DNA of 64,000 nucleotides from Saxidomus purpurata. Taxonomy: Eukaryota; Mollusca; Bivalvia; Venerida; Veneridae. A program made the position numbers and the translations under genes. The stretch lies in NCBI GenBank assembly GCA_022818135.1, contig JAFMSR010000002.1:42418358-42482357 (forward strand), given 5' to 3'. Of this stretch, positions 36,801-51,800 are shown piece by piece. The notes below the pieces were generated by a model. It made no database searches. It was given only the letters and a program-made list of their open reading frames with translations, and was not told the DNA's origin. Within the stretch, counting starts at the first letter, position 1. Every line of letters starts with the position of its first letter.

Positions 36801-39800
36801 ATTTGAACAATCTTGGTAGAGGTCCACTAGCCAATGCTACATGCTAAATATCTAAGCTCCAGGCCTTGTGGTTTCAGAGAAGAAGATTTTTAAAGTTTTT
36901 CCTATATAAGCCTATGCAAAACTAAGTGACCACCCCCGGGGCCAATTTTGACCCGGGGGTCATAATTTGAACAAACTTGGTAGAGGTCCACTAGACAATG
37001 CTACATGCCAAATATCTTAGCTCTAGGCCTTGTGGTTTCAGAGAAGAAGATTTTTAAAGTTTTTCCTATATATGCCTATGCAAAAACTAAGGGACCCCGC
37101 AGGTCAATTTTGACCCGGGGTCATAATTTGAACAATCTTGGTAGAGGTCCACTAGACAATGCTACATGCCAAATATCTAAGCTCTAGGCCTTGTGGTTTC
37201 AGAGGAGAAGATTTTTAAAGATTTTCCTATTTGTTGCCATAGCAACCACAGTTCTGCATGGAATGGAATTCTTTGAACAATTTTGGTAGAGCTTCATGCA
37301 AGGAACATTCCTGCATAGTTTTATCAACATTGGCCTAGAGGTTTCAGAGGAGATGTCATTTGAATCAAAATGTTGACGGACGACGGCCGACGGAAAATCA
37401 TCAATCAGAAAAGCCAGGTGAGCTAAAAATGAAACTCCTAGTAACTGTATATTACCTCAGCAATATTGTAGTATCCGGAGCTGTTTTCATGCTGTACTTC
37501 CTCCCCTCTAGCAGTAAAAAATGTCAGTGGATAGTATACACTGTGTGCTATAGGATCTTTTGATGCCTTCAGTTTGTTATCATAGAATAGCTCTGAGGTG
37601 AACTCTATGATAGCTCTGTTGGCACGATAATTCTCACATAGCATCACTTTATTGGGACCATCATCCGGATACATGTCATACAGGCGCTCCAGTAGTGACT
37701 TGTGGAACTGTTGCTGTCTAGCAAAGTCTGAAAACGCTTCAGGACTCATCTGTAAAGTAATTAAAAGTTCTCAATGCGAGAAATCTGCTTATCACAAACA
37801 TTTACTCAAATCATTAATTCTAAAACTGTACAGCATTTTTCTAATTGCAACTTTTTAAATGCCACATATAGTCTCTTACCTCAATTCAGTCTAAATTTCT
37901 TAACATCTTAACATCAAAATGTTAGTCCTGGTAAATGTTGTTTTCTGATTTCAACAATCATACATATACATGCAGTTCCAACTAACATTTGAAATTGATA
38001 TTGTTGAAATTTTGTCATTAACCAAAACTGTATGAATACAATGTACACATTTTACTAATATAATGCAGCAAGAGTATGGTTACCTGCATGTGGTCCCCGG
38101 CTAGCACTACTCTAGTTAGAGGCCCTGCTAGAGACAGGGGAATCAGCATATCACATTCTAATGCTTGAGCAGCTTCATCAAGGAATATATGTGTAAAGAA
38201 ACCTTCAGGAAGATCAAGGTCCGACAGCAACCTTGCAGTACTCAATGTGGTGATAACTACTCTATGCTTCTCTACATCTTCTACCTGTGGGGCCCTACAA
38301 TTGACAGTACTTTTGTCAACGGAATACAATGTAGACACATGAAATGTTAAACATATTGAACCATTTTTATACTGTCTGTCACTGTTTCTATATGGGATAA
38401 ACTGTATCCAGTTTCATATCGTTGAGATTCCCTACATTAGTGACTTTTCCAAATTCTGCAACTTCTGTTCCAGCTACACCTGTTAAGAAGATGTGGAATA
38501 AAATGAAACCCTACCACAATTTTGATCTGTCTATTTTGGTATTCCTCAGGGAACCATTAAATTCATTCCATCTATTTTGTGCAGTTTCAAATGACTATTC
38601 ACTGCTTTGTTTGCTATTACTGTTTGTAACCAATGCATAACTTCTCAGTCATTTATATATAAATTTCATTGTATATACATTGAAGTGTGATACTGTTATT
38701 TGCCAATGCATAGCCATATAGGTTTGATACATCATGTAGACATTTAGAAAATAATACCTGAAAGTGCCAGCTTGTGGGCCTGACTGTTCCTGTATACAAT
38801 ATTGTAGAACAGTTTCTGAGACAGTCTGTATCCAACGGTGACGATAATATACACGAAGTGGTCGGGCATCTAGGTTACCCTCCATTACATATGGATGCAA
38901 AAACTCTTTTATGTAAATATCAGCAGCACTAAAACAAACATATTCATATTGTAAAATGAGCTGCCAAGAGCAAATAACTTTCACCAATTGGTTTACTTAA
39001 ATATAATTCTAAATTCAAGACAGTTTTTATTTCAAACGGGTAATAAAAGACATTAAAGATACATGCTTTTCTTTGATTTCAGCAGACTTGTAAACCAATT
39101 TTTTATTCAGACATCATTTCTCATCAACCTTTACAACTCAGCAAGAAACTCATTTGCACACAATGTCAAATCTTTTTTTTTTTTAGGAAAATGACACAAT
39201 TTGTTTAATTAGATAAAAATGTAAAGATTACTGTAGAGATTATCTCCCTACAAAGCATGAGCAAACAGAGAATAAAGGAATTGATGCAGCAATCAATCTC
39301 TGTGAAAAGGCACGCAGACACCACTTGGTTGACTCAGCTTGAAAATGCTAGGAATATTTCCCTATCAGTTGTATACAAAGCTATTTCTTGCATATGAAAA
39401 CACTCATGAAACAGTGTTGGTAGATTAAAACAACATAATACTATCTATTAATAGCCCTGGATGTTCATGAAACAAGACTTTTCTGTGCACTTTTAAAGCA
39501 CACATAAATACACAAAAGTAACTTTTAACAAACAGCACCGTTAGCAAGTCAATCTATCTCAAATTTCTTTAAGCAGTTATACATATATCTCACCTATTAG
39601 AATGGGTACATATCAATATTTTAGTGTTTGCTTCTAGTAGCACATGTTTAGCGCACTGTGCCAATGTGTACGTCTTGCCAGTGCCGAACGGTCCAACTAT
39701 CAGCAAGGGAGGTAACGCCATGTGAGAGTAAGCTGCACATTTCATGATGGCGTCCCTTTGGTTCTCGTTTGTTTTGTCTCCAATATCTTCCTTCCAAGTC

Positions 39801-42800
39801 CTGTAATTGCAAAAGAAATCTTTCAAATATAACCTTACCTACAACTTAAGTTACACAGTCATGACTACAAAGAGCACTTTCTATGTTAGTTAGCCTTTTG
39901 AAAAGCTATCAATACTTGTCCTCAGTCAAATGTATAAATGTACATATACCAAAACAAGGATACTACTGTTTTCATATTGAACTTTAAAAAATGAATCTTC
40001 TAGAAGTGAAAGGTAGTACTTTTGTTAAGGAAAGTATGCCTCCTGTAGAACACTTAGTAAAATATGTAGGCAAATAGTTGCTGAAGAGCTTAAAACTGTG
40101 GTTAAGAGTAAGACTATGGCATACCTGTAAGGCCTGGCTAAATAACCAAAGGCACAGACAACTGAAACTGAGCAACCAGCATCAACTGCCAGACAATCTC
40201 TACACAAACATATATAAACCCTAGCTAGCTGATGTAACTTAAATCATTGTACAGCTTTTTAACAACAATGCACTTTTTTTAAAAGGTGAAGTCTTAACAC
40301 AGGAGTGTACAGGGAAACACTGCAACTTACCAGTCGACTGAGGGTAACTTTTCTAGTGACTGTGTAGGAGGGAACACTATGTCTAGAGTAGTCAGGGCAT
40401 CTACAGCATGATGCATCTCACAGAAATGTAATCTGTTCAGCTGGAACTGAACCTGGAAAATACAAAGGGAGATAAATCTTCCTGCATCAAACCCAAAGAA
40501 GTATCAATACCACATGTGAAATGACCTCGATTCTGAAAAACTCTCAGTTTTCTTTATAAAATTCTTTGTAAATAACTATTTACTCTCAGATACATAAGAC
40601 ACAAAAATGAAGTCTTCAAAAAATGCAGTTTGCTTTTATAACTTGATTATATTACATGAGTGAACCTTGGTTGCAAGTAAAAGGAATGAATAAATCAAAG
40701 CAAACTTTTGATTTACTAAGGATGTCTAAAACTTAACACTACTGGAGGGTTTTTTGTTTGGATTCTACAAACCAATTTTACCAGATTTTATGTAGTTGTA
40801 AGATTGTATCTATAGACAAAGCCAAATAAAGAAAGACTGGTATTTCAAACTTTTGTTGTAATGGAAAATGAAGACAAGAGGGCCAAGATGGCCCTATATC
40901 GCTCACCTTGGTACAAGTCCACTTGCCTGGTGGAAGATCACTAGATAATGTTATATACCAAATAAGTTTTCCTATATACGCCTTTGTAAAACAAATGATC
41001 CTCCCCCCGGGGCAAGGTCAATTTTGACCCCAGGGGCATAATTTGAACAAACTTTGAAGAGGTCTACTAGGCAATGCTACATGCCAAATATCTAAGCTCT
41101 AGGCCTTGTGGTTTCAGAGAAAAAGATTTTTAAAGTTTTCCCTATATAAGCCTATGTAAAACTAAGTGACCCCCGGTGCGGGGTCAATTTTGACCCGGGG
41201 GTCATAATTTGAACAATATTGGTAGAGGTCCACTAGCCAATGCTACATGCCAAATATCTAAGCTATAGGCCTTGTGGTTTCAAAGAAGAAGATTTTTGAA
41301 GTTTTTACTATATAAGCCTATGTAAAACTAAGTGACCCCCGGTGTGGGGTCAATTTTGACCCGGGGGTCATAATTTGAACAATATTGGTAGAGGTCCACT
41401 AGCCAATGCTACATGCTAAATATCTAAGCTCTAGGCCTTGTGGTTTCAAAGAAGAAGATTTTTGAAGTTTTTACTATATAAGCCTATGTAAAACTAAGTG
41501 ACCCCCAGTGTGGGGTCAATTTTGACCCGGGGGTCATAATTTGAACAATATTGGTAGAGGTCCACTAGCCAATGCTACATGCCATATATCTAAGCTCTAG
41601 GCCTTGTGGTTTCAAAGAAGAAGATTTTTGAAGTTTTTACTATATAAGCCTATGTAAAACTAAGTGACCCCCAGTGTGGGGTCAATTTTGACCCGGGGGT
41701 CATAATTTGAACAATATTGGTAGAGGTCCACTAGCCAATGCTACATGCCATATATCTAAGCTCTAGGCCTTGTGGTTTCAAAGAAGAAGATTTTTGAAGT
41801 TTTTACTATATAAGCCTATGTAAAACTAAGTGACCCCCAGGTGCGGGGTCAATTTTGACCCGGGGGTCATAATTTGAACAATCTTGGTAGAGGTCCACTT
41901 GACAATGCTACATGCCAAATATCTTAGCTCTAGGCTTTGTGGTTTCAGAGAAGAAGATTTTTAAAGTTTTTCCTATATATTCCTATGCAAAAACTAAGTG
42001 CCCACCCGCGGGGTCAATTTTGACCCGGGGGTCATAATTTGAACAATCTTGGTAGAGGTCCACTAGACAATGCTACATGCCAAATATCTAAGCTCTAGGC
42101 CTTGTGGTTTCAGAGAAGAAGATTTTTAAAGTTTTTCCTATTTGTTGCCATAGCAACCAGAGTTCTGCATGGAATGGAATTCTTTGAACAATTTTGGTAG
42201 AGCTTCATGCAAGGAACATTCCTGCATAGTTTTATCAACATTGGCCTAGAGGTTTCAGAGGAGATGTCATTTGAATAGGGATGTAATTGATTCAAACGAT
42301 ATCGATATATCAACGATAAAACATTTTAGATTCGATATCGATTGCTGTTTTGAAAAATCGTATATCAAATAATGTTACACCTTGCAAAGATCTACAGTTT
42401 CACGTTCGAAAATTCCATCAAAACTCAACCAGAATATAAACAATCAGTCTACCCAGAGTTCAGTGTTTTCTAACGAATGATAATTTAATGAAATGTGGTC
42501 TCATAGGCAAAAATATTTCAGCACTGCAAGGGTTGATATGTATTATAGACCAGAACCATATGTTAAGGACAAATAAAGTCAAGAGATTTGGTAGAATATG
42601 TAGTCAGTGACTTTTTTACGCCCATGTATCGATATATCGCTGTATCGTCGATATTTCTAAATCGATATATCAATACAAAAATTTTAATCAATGACATCCC
42701 TACATTTGAATCAAAATGTTGACGGACGACGGACAATCATCGATCAGAAAAGCTCACCCTGGCATAGCCAGGTGAGCTAACAAGAGCTGTCAGTAGGACA

Positions 42801-45800
42801 GCGCGCTCGACTTTTTTAGTGCTTGCCAATAAAACAAAACTTTGACAGTTAAGGGCACACAATACTTTAACTAGGAATTTCTAAGTACAAATCAAGAAAC
42901 ATTTTCACAGAGTTATCTTCTCTTGCTTACAGATAGGTCTCATGATGGTACATAAGTACTCCAACTTCTCAAAGTAATATCTCAAATGGTTAAGTCAACA
43001 AGTGGACAAGAATGAAAATTTTAACTGAGTTTCTAAGTCAAAAAGGGCCATAATTCATATAAAATCCTTGACAGAATTACCTTCTCCTGCCCATGTTTTG
43101 GGATCATGATGGTAAACAAGTGTTCCAACTTTCAAAGTAATATCTCGAACAGTTTAGTCAAAAAGTGGACTGGTACGAAAAACTTTACCAAGATTCTAAG
43201 TCGATAAAGGGCCTTAATTTTTAAAACAAATCCCTGACAGAGTTACCTTCTCTTGCCTACAGATGGGGGTAATGATGTAAACAAGCATTCAAAGTTTCAA
43301 AGCAATATCTCAAAGGGTTAAGGCAATAAGTGGATTTTACCCATATTCAATGTATTTTCTAAGTAAAAAAGGGGCATAATTCTGTTCAAAACCTTGACAG
43401 AGTTATGTACTCTTGTCTGTTGATGCAGGTCATGATGGTAAACAAGTATGGTTAGTTTCAAAGCAATACCTCCAATGGTTTTGAAATAAAGTGAGGTGGT
43501 ACGAAAAACTTAACCAAGCTCAATACACTTTCTAAGTCAAAAAAGGGCATAATTCTGTCAAAAACCTTGACAGAGTTATGTACTCTTGTCTGTAGATGGA
43601 GGTTATGATGGTAAACAAGTATGGTAAGTTTCAAAGCCATACCTCTAACACTTTTGAAATAAAAGGAGGTGGTACGAAAAACTTAACCAAGCTCAATACA
43701 CTTTCTAAGTCAAACAAGAGCTGTCCCTCACAAGTGACGAATGCCCCCGAAAGAGGTGCCTCACAGTCTGTGTCCTCTCCATGTGCTCAATAAATGTGCT
43801 ATGTAATTTTAAAATCCTTCCATGCATGACAGAGTAATCATGCATACAGTATTCCATTACTTTAAACACTAAGTGTGACCTTGACCTTTGAGCTAGGGAC
43901 TTGGGTCTTGCACGCGACACATCCGCTTGATGTGCTAGACATTTGTGCCAAGTTATTTTAAAATCCTTCAAAGCATAATAAAGTTATAGTCCGGACACAA
44001 ATGTATGCACATATACAGGATTCCATTACCTATAAACTCTAAGTGTGACCTTGATCTTTGTGGTAGGGATGTGGGTCTTGCACGCGACACGTCGTCTTGA
44101 TGTGCTAGACATTTGTGCCATACTATTTTAAAATCCTTCAAGGCATGACAAAGTTAGTCCGGACACGAATATGTGCATATATGCATATATAGAGGAATCC
44201 ATTACCTTCAAACTCTAAGTGTGACCTTGACCTTTGAGCTAGGGACCTGGGTCTTGCACGCGACACGTCGTCTTGATGTGCTAGACATTTGTGCCAAGTT
44301 ATTTTAAAATCCTTCAATGCATGACAAAGTTACAGTCCGGACACAAATGTGTGCATATATGCATATATAGAGGAATCCATTACCTTCAAACTCTAAGTAT
44401 GACCTTGACCTTTGAGCTAGGGACGTGGGTCTTGCACGCGACACGTCGTCTTGATGTGCTAGACATGTGTGCCTAGTTATTTTAAAATCCTTCAATGCAT
44501 GACAAAGTTACAGTCCGGACAAAAATGTGTGCATATATAGAGGATTCCATAACCTTCATACTCCAAGTGTGACCTTCACCTTTGAGGTAGGGATGTGGGT
44601 CTTGCACGCGACACGTCGTCTTGATGTGCTAGACATGTGTGCCAAGTTATTTTAAAATCCTTCAATGCATGACAAAGTTACAGTCCGGACACGAATTTGT
44701 AAGTGGGGACGCACGGACGGACGGACAGACAGACGGACGGACGGACGGACAGACGGTCAGACGGTGCGATTTTAATATGCCACCCTTCGGGGGCATAAAA
44801 AGGGCCATAATTCTGTCAAAAACCTTGACAGAGTTATGTACTCTTGTCTGTAGATGGAGGTTATGATGGTAAACAAGTATGGTAAGTTTCAAAGCCATAC
44901 CTCTAATACTTTTGAAATAAAGTGGGGTGGCACTAAAAACTTAACCAAGGTGTGACACCAACGCCAACGCCGAGGCGAGTAGGATAGCTCCCCTTTTCAT
45001 AGAAAAGTCGAGCTAAAAACTGCTGCTTGGTCAATAATTACAGGTACAGGACACACCATGGTCATAAAGCTCATAACAGCCTTTGGTTAAAACCCTCAAA
45101 TACAGTAGAATTCCTCTAATAAGACTACATTTCAGACCGGTATTATTTGGACCTTTTCATATGAAATTGATCATCATCGAAGATGGTCTTAATATGAAGA
45201 GGTCTTACTAGCGTAACATTACTGTCGTAAGAGTATTATGTGAAGATTGTATACCTCAACTGAGAACTCCTGATCACAATTTAGTTGTAACTCTTCTACA
45301 CATTCTCTGGAAAGTCTCAAGAATATAAAGTTCTTCCCTCTGTCCTCTATTACTGCTTCATAAACCTGTAGAAATAGGAACAGAAAGGCTACAGTACACG
45401 CATTGTCTTTAACAAGCAAAATTGCACTTTTCACAATTATTTTTACTTCTTGAGAACAGTAGAAAATCATCGCAATAACCCTTGCAATTGTAACCTGGTA
45501 CAAAAATGCAACAATATTTTTTTTATGGCGTGTACCTTGAAAAATCAAATAAGAAATTATAATTTGACATCTGTAGCATTTAAACTGGACTTGTAAAGCC
45601 AAACTATTTATTTCTATGTACAATGTATACCTTTTTAGGAAGTGCATTATTTTTGGAGCCAGGTTTATGTGGTGCCAGCCACACAAGGTTTGTACTCTTT
45701 AAGATCAGTCGTCCGGCAACTGAGTCAACAGAGAGGTCATCCTCTAGCTTCATTCGTGCAAACAACTCCCCATCCTGCGCAAACTTCGCCGCAGACAGGG

Positions 45801-48800
45801 TACCTGGCATTAACAGGAAACGATTCACTAACTGTAACGAGGTGGTGATGTTAAACCTGCAAAGCAAATTATTCATGCTACATTTTTTGTATAGTATTTT
45901 AACATATTTTGAGTGGGTTTCCATTCTCTGTATTGCTGTTTTGCGTTGGCCAAAATTTAGATTAATTTCATATATGCCTGGATTCTAATTTATCCATTTT
46001 TTTCACTGATACGCTACTTGTCGAAATTACAATCCTGGCAAAGAATAATCAGACGTAACAGATGAATGAGAAATCATCTGCTTGTTACAGAGGTGAACTG
46101 TCGTCACATAAATGATGAAACAGTAAAAAAACTGAGCTGTTTACATGGTTTTTGATAATTTTTGATACATTTTAAAAAGTTTTACAGTTCAAGAGTTATG
46201 TAAAAAATATTTTTTTAAGTATTAGCTTGTAAAGTGCATGTGCTGAACCTTTAGTTAAGGGTAACGGATCAACGAAAACAGGGCATAACTGACAGCAAAA
46301 ATCTCTATATGGCAAAACAATGTACCAGAGACTTGCAATATGAAAAACTGACCCCCCCCCAATATTTTTCTGAGCAACAATTCAGTTTCTAACTTGTATC
46401 AATGACAACCGTAATGCAATTTCAGACCACTGTTAATCCTATGCTTTCACTTTTTTTCAACAACATTTAATAAGGTGATTATCAGGACTTTCTTCTGTGA
46501 CATACATGTGCAACTGTTCAATACAAAAGCCATCAGAGTGTTATTCTTTTTAGTTATGTGGTCTAAAGAGTACATAAGGTTTAATCTTTCTTGATGACGT
46601 ACTTGGATATTTTATCTATCTGTGAGAGCTCCTCCACATACAGCATCTGATGCATCCAGAGTCTGTAGTTCTCCTTGGTCGGGCTGTGCATCAGGTGCTC
46701 CGAGAACTTGAACTTGTTCATCCCTGGCAGAGAATACTTGTTCAGCAATTCTATGGACTTCTGGTCTTCAGGAGCTCTACATAATGAAAAACAGAACTTT
46801 TACTTCACTCATGTTGATTTTATCAGAGGCATGCATCAATTGTTTCAATGCTTTTTACTGCAGTTAGTGTGAAATTCAAAATCCATGTGGTGTATTTTGG
46901 TAGAAAGGACAGTAATTTTTATTGCAGTTCTTGACTAACACTTAATTTATATTATAAAAGTTACATCAGGTAATTTGAACGTACTGACCATATATGTGAA
47001 ATCTTGTTATGACCAAGTATTGGCAGATAAAAGAACAGTTTTACAGTATACAAGTTCATTTTTATTCACTTTTTTTTTTCCAATCGACTGATCTTTTCAA
47101 TTTTTTTCAATTACTGATTACTGTCAATTACTTGGCAAAATGTATCTGATTACAAACAATTACGATTACTGATTACGATAACACCATCCGTGCAATCCAG
47201 ACACACGGACGATTTTAATATACCCACTTTTGGGGTATAAAAACTTACTTTTGTTTATACTCAACAACATTAACTTGATCATGCTGCCAGCGTCCCTGCT
47301 GACTGAGACGTATTTCCGACAGAACTTTTTCTGTATCTGTAACAGGTGCTGACTCTACATGCATGTCTCTACTCAACACTGGTTCAGAACCGAAGTCAAA
47401 AACCAATGTTTCACGAAATGTGCCATATATGTCGGTTTTGAACACTACCTGCAAATACACATGAATTCCTTAATTACTGTAAAAGGTCTCACTTCCAAAA
47501 AGCAGAAAGAGTATTTTTACTTGAATTAAAGGAATTACATTTCTTAAATGAGGCTATTTGAGAACAAAACCTGACAACATACATTTTTAAAGGTAAAATC
47601 ACTGTTGTTTTTAATGATTTTGGAGCTAAAGCTATTGTATAAATAGTGAAAACTGCAGAAATTGTTCTTGAAAACCAGTTCAAAACCTACCTTGACCCTG
47701 TACACGTATTCTCCTGGTCTATTTATAGTTATTTCTGGGTTTTTCCATTCCTGGCAGTGATTTTCAAGGTTCTGATATTTCTGAGTTTTCTTTGGACCGA
47801 CAGATATGCTGGATATGTAGAAGTAATTAGACACTGCCTCGTCAAGTAACACCACTCGTAATATACATATCTAAAACAGAACAATTCAGACAATGAGCAA
47901 TCATAATGTGGTTCAAAATACTTTGCATGCAGTCATGATAAAACTATTTGAATTAATTACAACTCTTATCACACTTAATCAAATCAAACAGTTTTATTAC
48001 AAAGGTTAAAAATTAGTTCAAGATCAAACACGTCAAATTCACATTCACTTCAGGAAGTTACCTAAATACTAGTTAATACCGATTCATAATTAACACAATG
48101 CTATCATCTGCAAAATCACAAATAATACATCTATGTAAGCATAACATTAAAACCCTTTTACATGTGAATGAAAGCTGACATACTTTACTGGTAATGGTGA
48201 AAGTCCAAGCATGTGTGCACTTCTTAGAGATCATGTTCACCTTGAGATCAGAGTTTACAATCACCTTGGCATAGTCTACATTGGCTACCATCTGAAACAC
48301 AACAATCACTGGACAATGTAAATACCGTTTTAGTTTACCGGTATATAAATTAACTGTAGTTGCTTCCATAGATTACTGAATTGCTCTCAAAAACTCATTC
48401 CAATTATCATCTCACTTGCGCAAGAAAGGCAGCTAGTTTTTCATTGCTGCTACACATTTACAGCTTCGTGGGCTAAGATATTGCTTAGTGCCATGTATTC
48501 CTACAGTTACTGACATCCATGACCAAACCAGTAAGAAAAAAAGACAATAAATTACCAATACATACAAAAAATAGCACGACCACAAGTAATCAGTACAAAT
48601 AATGCCGTAAAACAGTGTGGGATGTTGAATCTGCTACAGTTATCTGAAAATTTCATCTATACAGCCAACTATAAAAGTCACAAGAATACACCAAATGTGA
48701 CATCATAGAAATACATGTACCTATAATGCATTTTTAGGTAGCACCCCCAAAAAACGCCTTCTAGAACTTGAATTGTTTTCTTTTAAATTGGACTGAATTA

Positions 48801-51800
48801 ACTTTTGATTCAAGACCTTCCTTTAAGAGCAGGAAACCACATGACACTAATTACAGTGTTTACATGATAACAAGAAACCAAGATAAACAATTCAATGATT
48901 GAAGTAAGTTTTTGGGTAAGAAGAGGTCAAAACATCTGTTTGGAAGATAGGAAAATATCTCCCTGCCTGCAAGAAGTAGAATAATGCTACTGAATACAAT
49001 ATGCTGAATACTGGTTTTAACAAAGAAGATTTTAAATTTTTTTTTAAAATACACCAGGGCCGTAAGTTTTAAGGGATCATCTTTTTTTGCACTTTTAGGT
49101 AGAGTCCTTTGGTGACTATTTTCTGCCAAATAAAATAAGATTTTGACAAAATTGGTGCTATCCATTACAATTTTTGAAGGTCTATGAATGAATAGTTAAC
49201 ATAGATGTACAACATTTACAATGCCACATTGTTTCCAATCTTCAAATACATTCCTCACTTCAGTACATGTAACATAATACCCTATACTGATACAGACATG
49301 CAAGCTCATCAGCAACTCTACCAAATGTCACCTTGTGAAGGACAAATGATGGCATAATTATACCTTATCAAGGCTTTACTTTATGATCAGATGATTGCAT
49401 TTCCCATTGTACCAGACATTAATTATGGCTTAGTAACAAAACTATTAACTTTATGATCTTTTCCTGGAGTAAACCACTCCTAAAACTTCTCTCTACTATG
49501 CTAAACTTCTCATTTTAAATGAATTTAAAATACACAAGAGTTAATTTAAGGGGCTGCAGGGACTGACAGAAGGCACTCCTGTTTCTTTTCTTAAATTGGT
49601 CATAGTGACCTACCTTTTTATGGTAACTTCATAAATTCCAAAGGTTTTTCCTATCAAATAGAAATATGTCTGAACTCTAAATGTCACACACTGGCCTTAT
49701 GGCCAACAAGTGGAAGAGTCTTGCACTAAACACACAGTATAACTATTTTGAAAGATTTTTGTGTAATCATCTGAAAATCTTGAATGGACAGACACGTTAA
49801 GTAACAGCAACAATGATGGCAGTACAACAACTATTAAACTGTGCTACAAATTTTATTTTTTAAACAAGATGAAAATTAATTGCCTTTGTTGTAATTTTAT
49901 CTTTACTGAGTTCTGTTCACTGACATTGTAGATGCTACAGGAAACAAATCTTCCCATTCCAGACAAACATGACATTTGTCACATAACAAAAGTAAACAAA
50001 GTAAAGAATCTACAGAGATATGAACTTTAGTAGGTCAGTATAACAAAATCACCTGAATACATCCAACTCCTAGTTCCATCCACAAAAATATTTCCAACCA
50101 GTGACAATACATGCTTTCCCCAATCTCAAAATCATTTTTACCCACTTCCTCAAAAGGTTAACTTACATTGCAGACAATATGTAAGACATGACACTGAACA
50201 TGTAAGTTTTACAGGTGACAAAGGGCAGTAACAGATAGTGTCTCTATCAGTGCAAGGTCATTCATTATTTCCCTTTAATTAACACTTACCTGTATGACTC
50301 ACAGACACTACCAGTCTGTAAATAAACTCATTGACATTACTGTTTAACATATCAGGGCTTCACACTTACAGGCTCAGTATACAGGAGACATGCATTTCTG
50401 TAGAGGGCCACATTAAGATTCATGTAGTCAATACCTATCTGAATAAGTCACTTACTATCTTAATGCATCAGCAAATTGATAGCAAGGAATTAGAATACTG
50501 TCCTGACTGGAACCAGAAACAATGTGCAAGAGAGTGTCAAGCTTAAAACATTTCAAACTTTAGAAAATGAAAGCTTCGCAATGTATGACTACACAAAGAG
50601 CAGGGCAGACAGTCTCACAAGCTGTTTATAACAGTAACCATGTAAGCTTATATTTCTTTATTAGATTTGATATACTGCCGTTGTTGACCAGCTTTTGTAC
50701 TATGCATATGATATTTGTATCAGCTTGGCATAGTGGTGAGTGACTTTTAGTCAGAATTTAACATTACTTCCAATTCAAATACTTGATTCAACAGAAATGT
50801 TCCAGTAAAAGTACATTTAAATTCTGCATATCAATTTTCGACTTAAGTTTTGCTTGCTAAGACACAAATGTATTCCAGATAAGAACATCTCCAACCACTC
50901 ACCACAGACTTTGGATACTCTGCTGTCATGAGTTTTTCCATGAGCTGTTCTGGATACGTGTTACCATGGAGATGTTTATCCTTAGCCATCTGAAGTTGCT
51001 GCCGTTTGAACTTAAATCTTTCTCGCCATTCCTCCAGTTCCTCAGCAGAGTGTGCCTCGATACACTTGTCTGCGTACGGACAACGTCCACTGGCCGTGTA
51101 CCTGTCATCAAGTGGTATAAAATTGTTAGTTTATGTGAACTAGAACAACAATATACTATATTTAGCCTTACAACAAAGTTCACTAATCATAACAAAAGAA
51201 AGAAATAACAAATGTCGTGTGAAACTAAAGTATTTTCATTAAAACAGTGCTGCAATATTAGTTTTCTCCTGCATAAGAATGGTCTTTTGTGCAATTCACA
51301 CATTACATTATGATAAATACACAGAAAAAGCAGTTTTTCTTTGACGCAATAGTAACTTCCACCATATATGGATTTGAAGGGAAACAGGTTAAATACTTTG
51401 TAACCTGACTTCTTAAATGGCTAGTCATAACTATCGCAGAATCAAGTCAAGACAGTATGAAGTATGATTGTTCCGTTTCATTTTACAGAGAGGAAAAGAT
51501 GACTGTAACTGACCTCTGGCATAATGTATAGTCGTCTGCCACAAGACCTCGAGGGGGAGGCCTGTACTTCCAACTGTGTCCCTCGTCTGAGGTTATGTTC
51601 TTTTTATGTTCATCACTACGGCAATGTGTGTCAAGGTCACTCTTTGTATCAAAGGTCATCTTACAGAATGAGCAGTAAAGGTCGATGGATTGAGCTAGAA
51701 AATAGAAGCAACTTGTACTGAAAATGCAGTAAAAAAAAAAACAGTTTAAACTGAAATAATATCATTATAATGTGAATCTTAGCACCTGACAAAACCTCTT

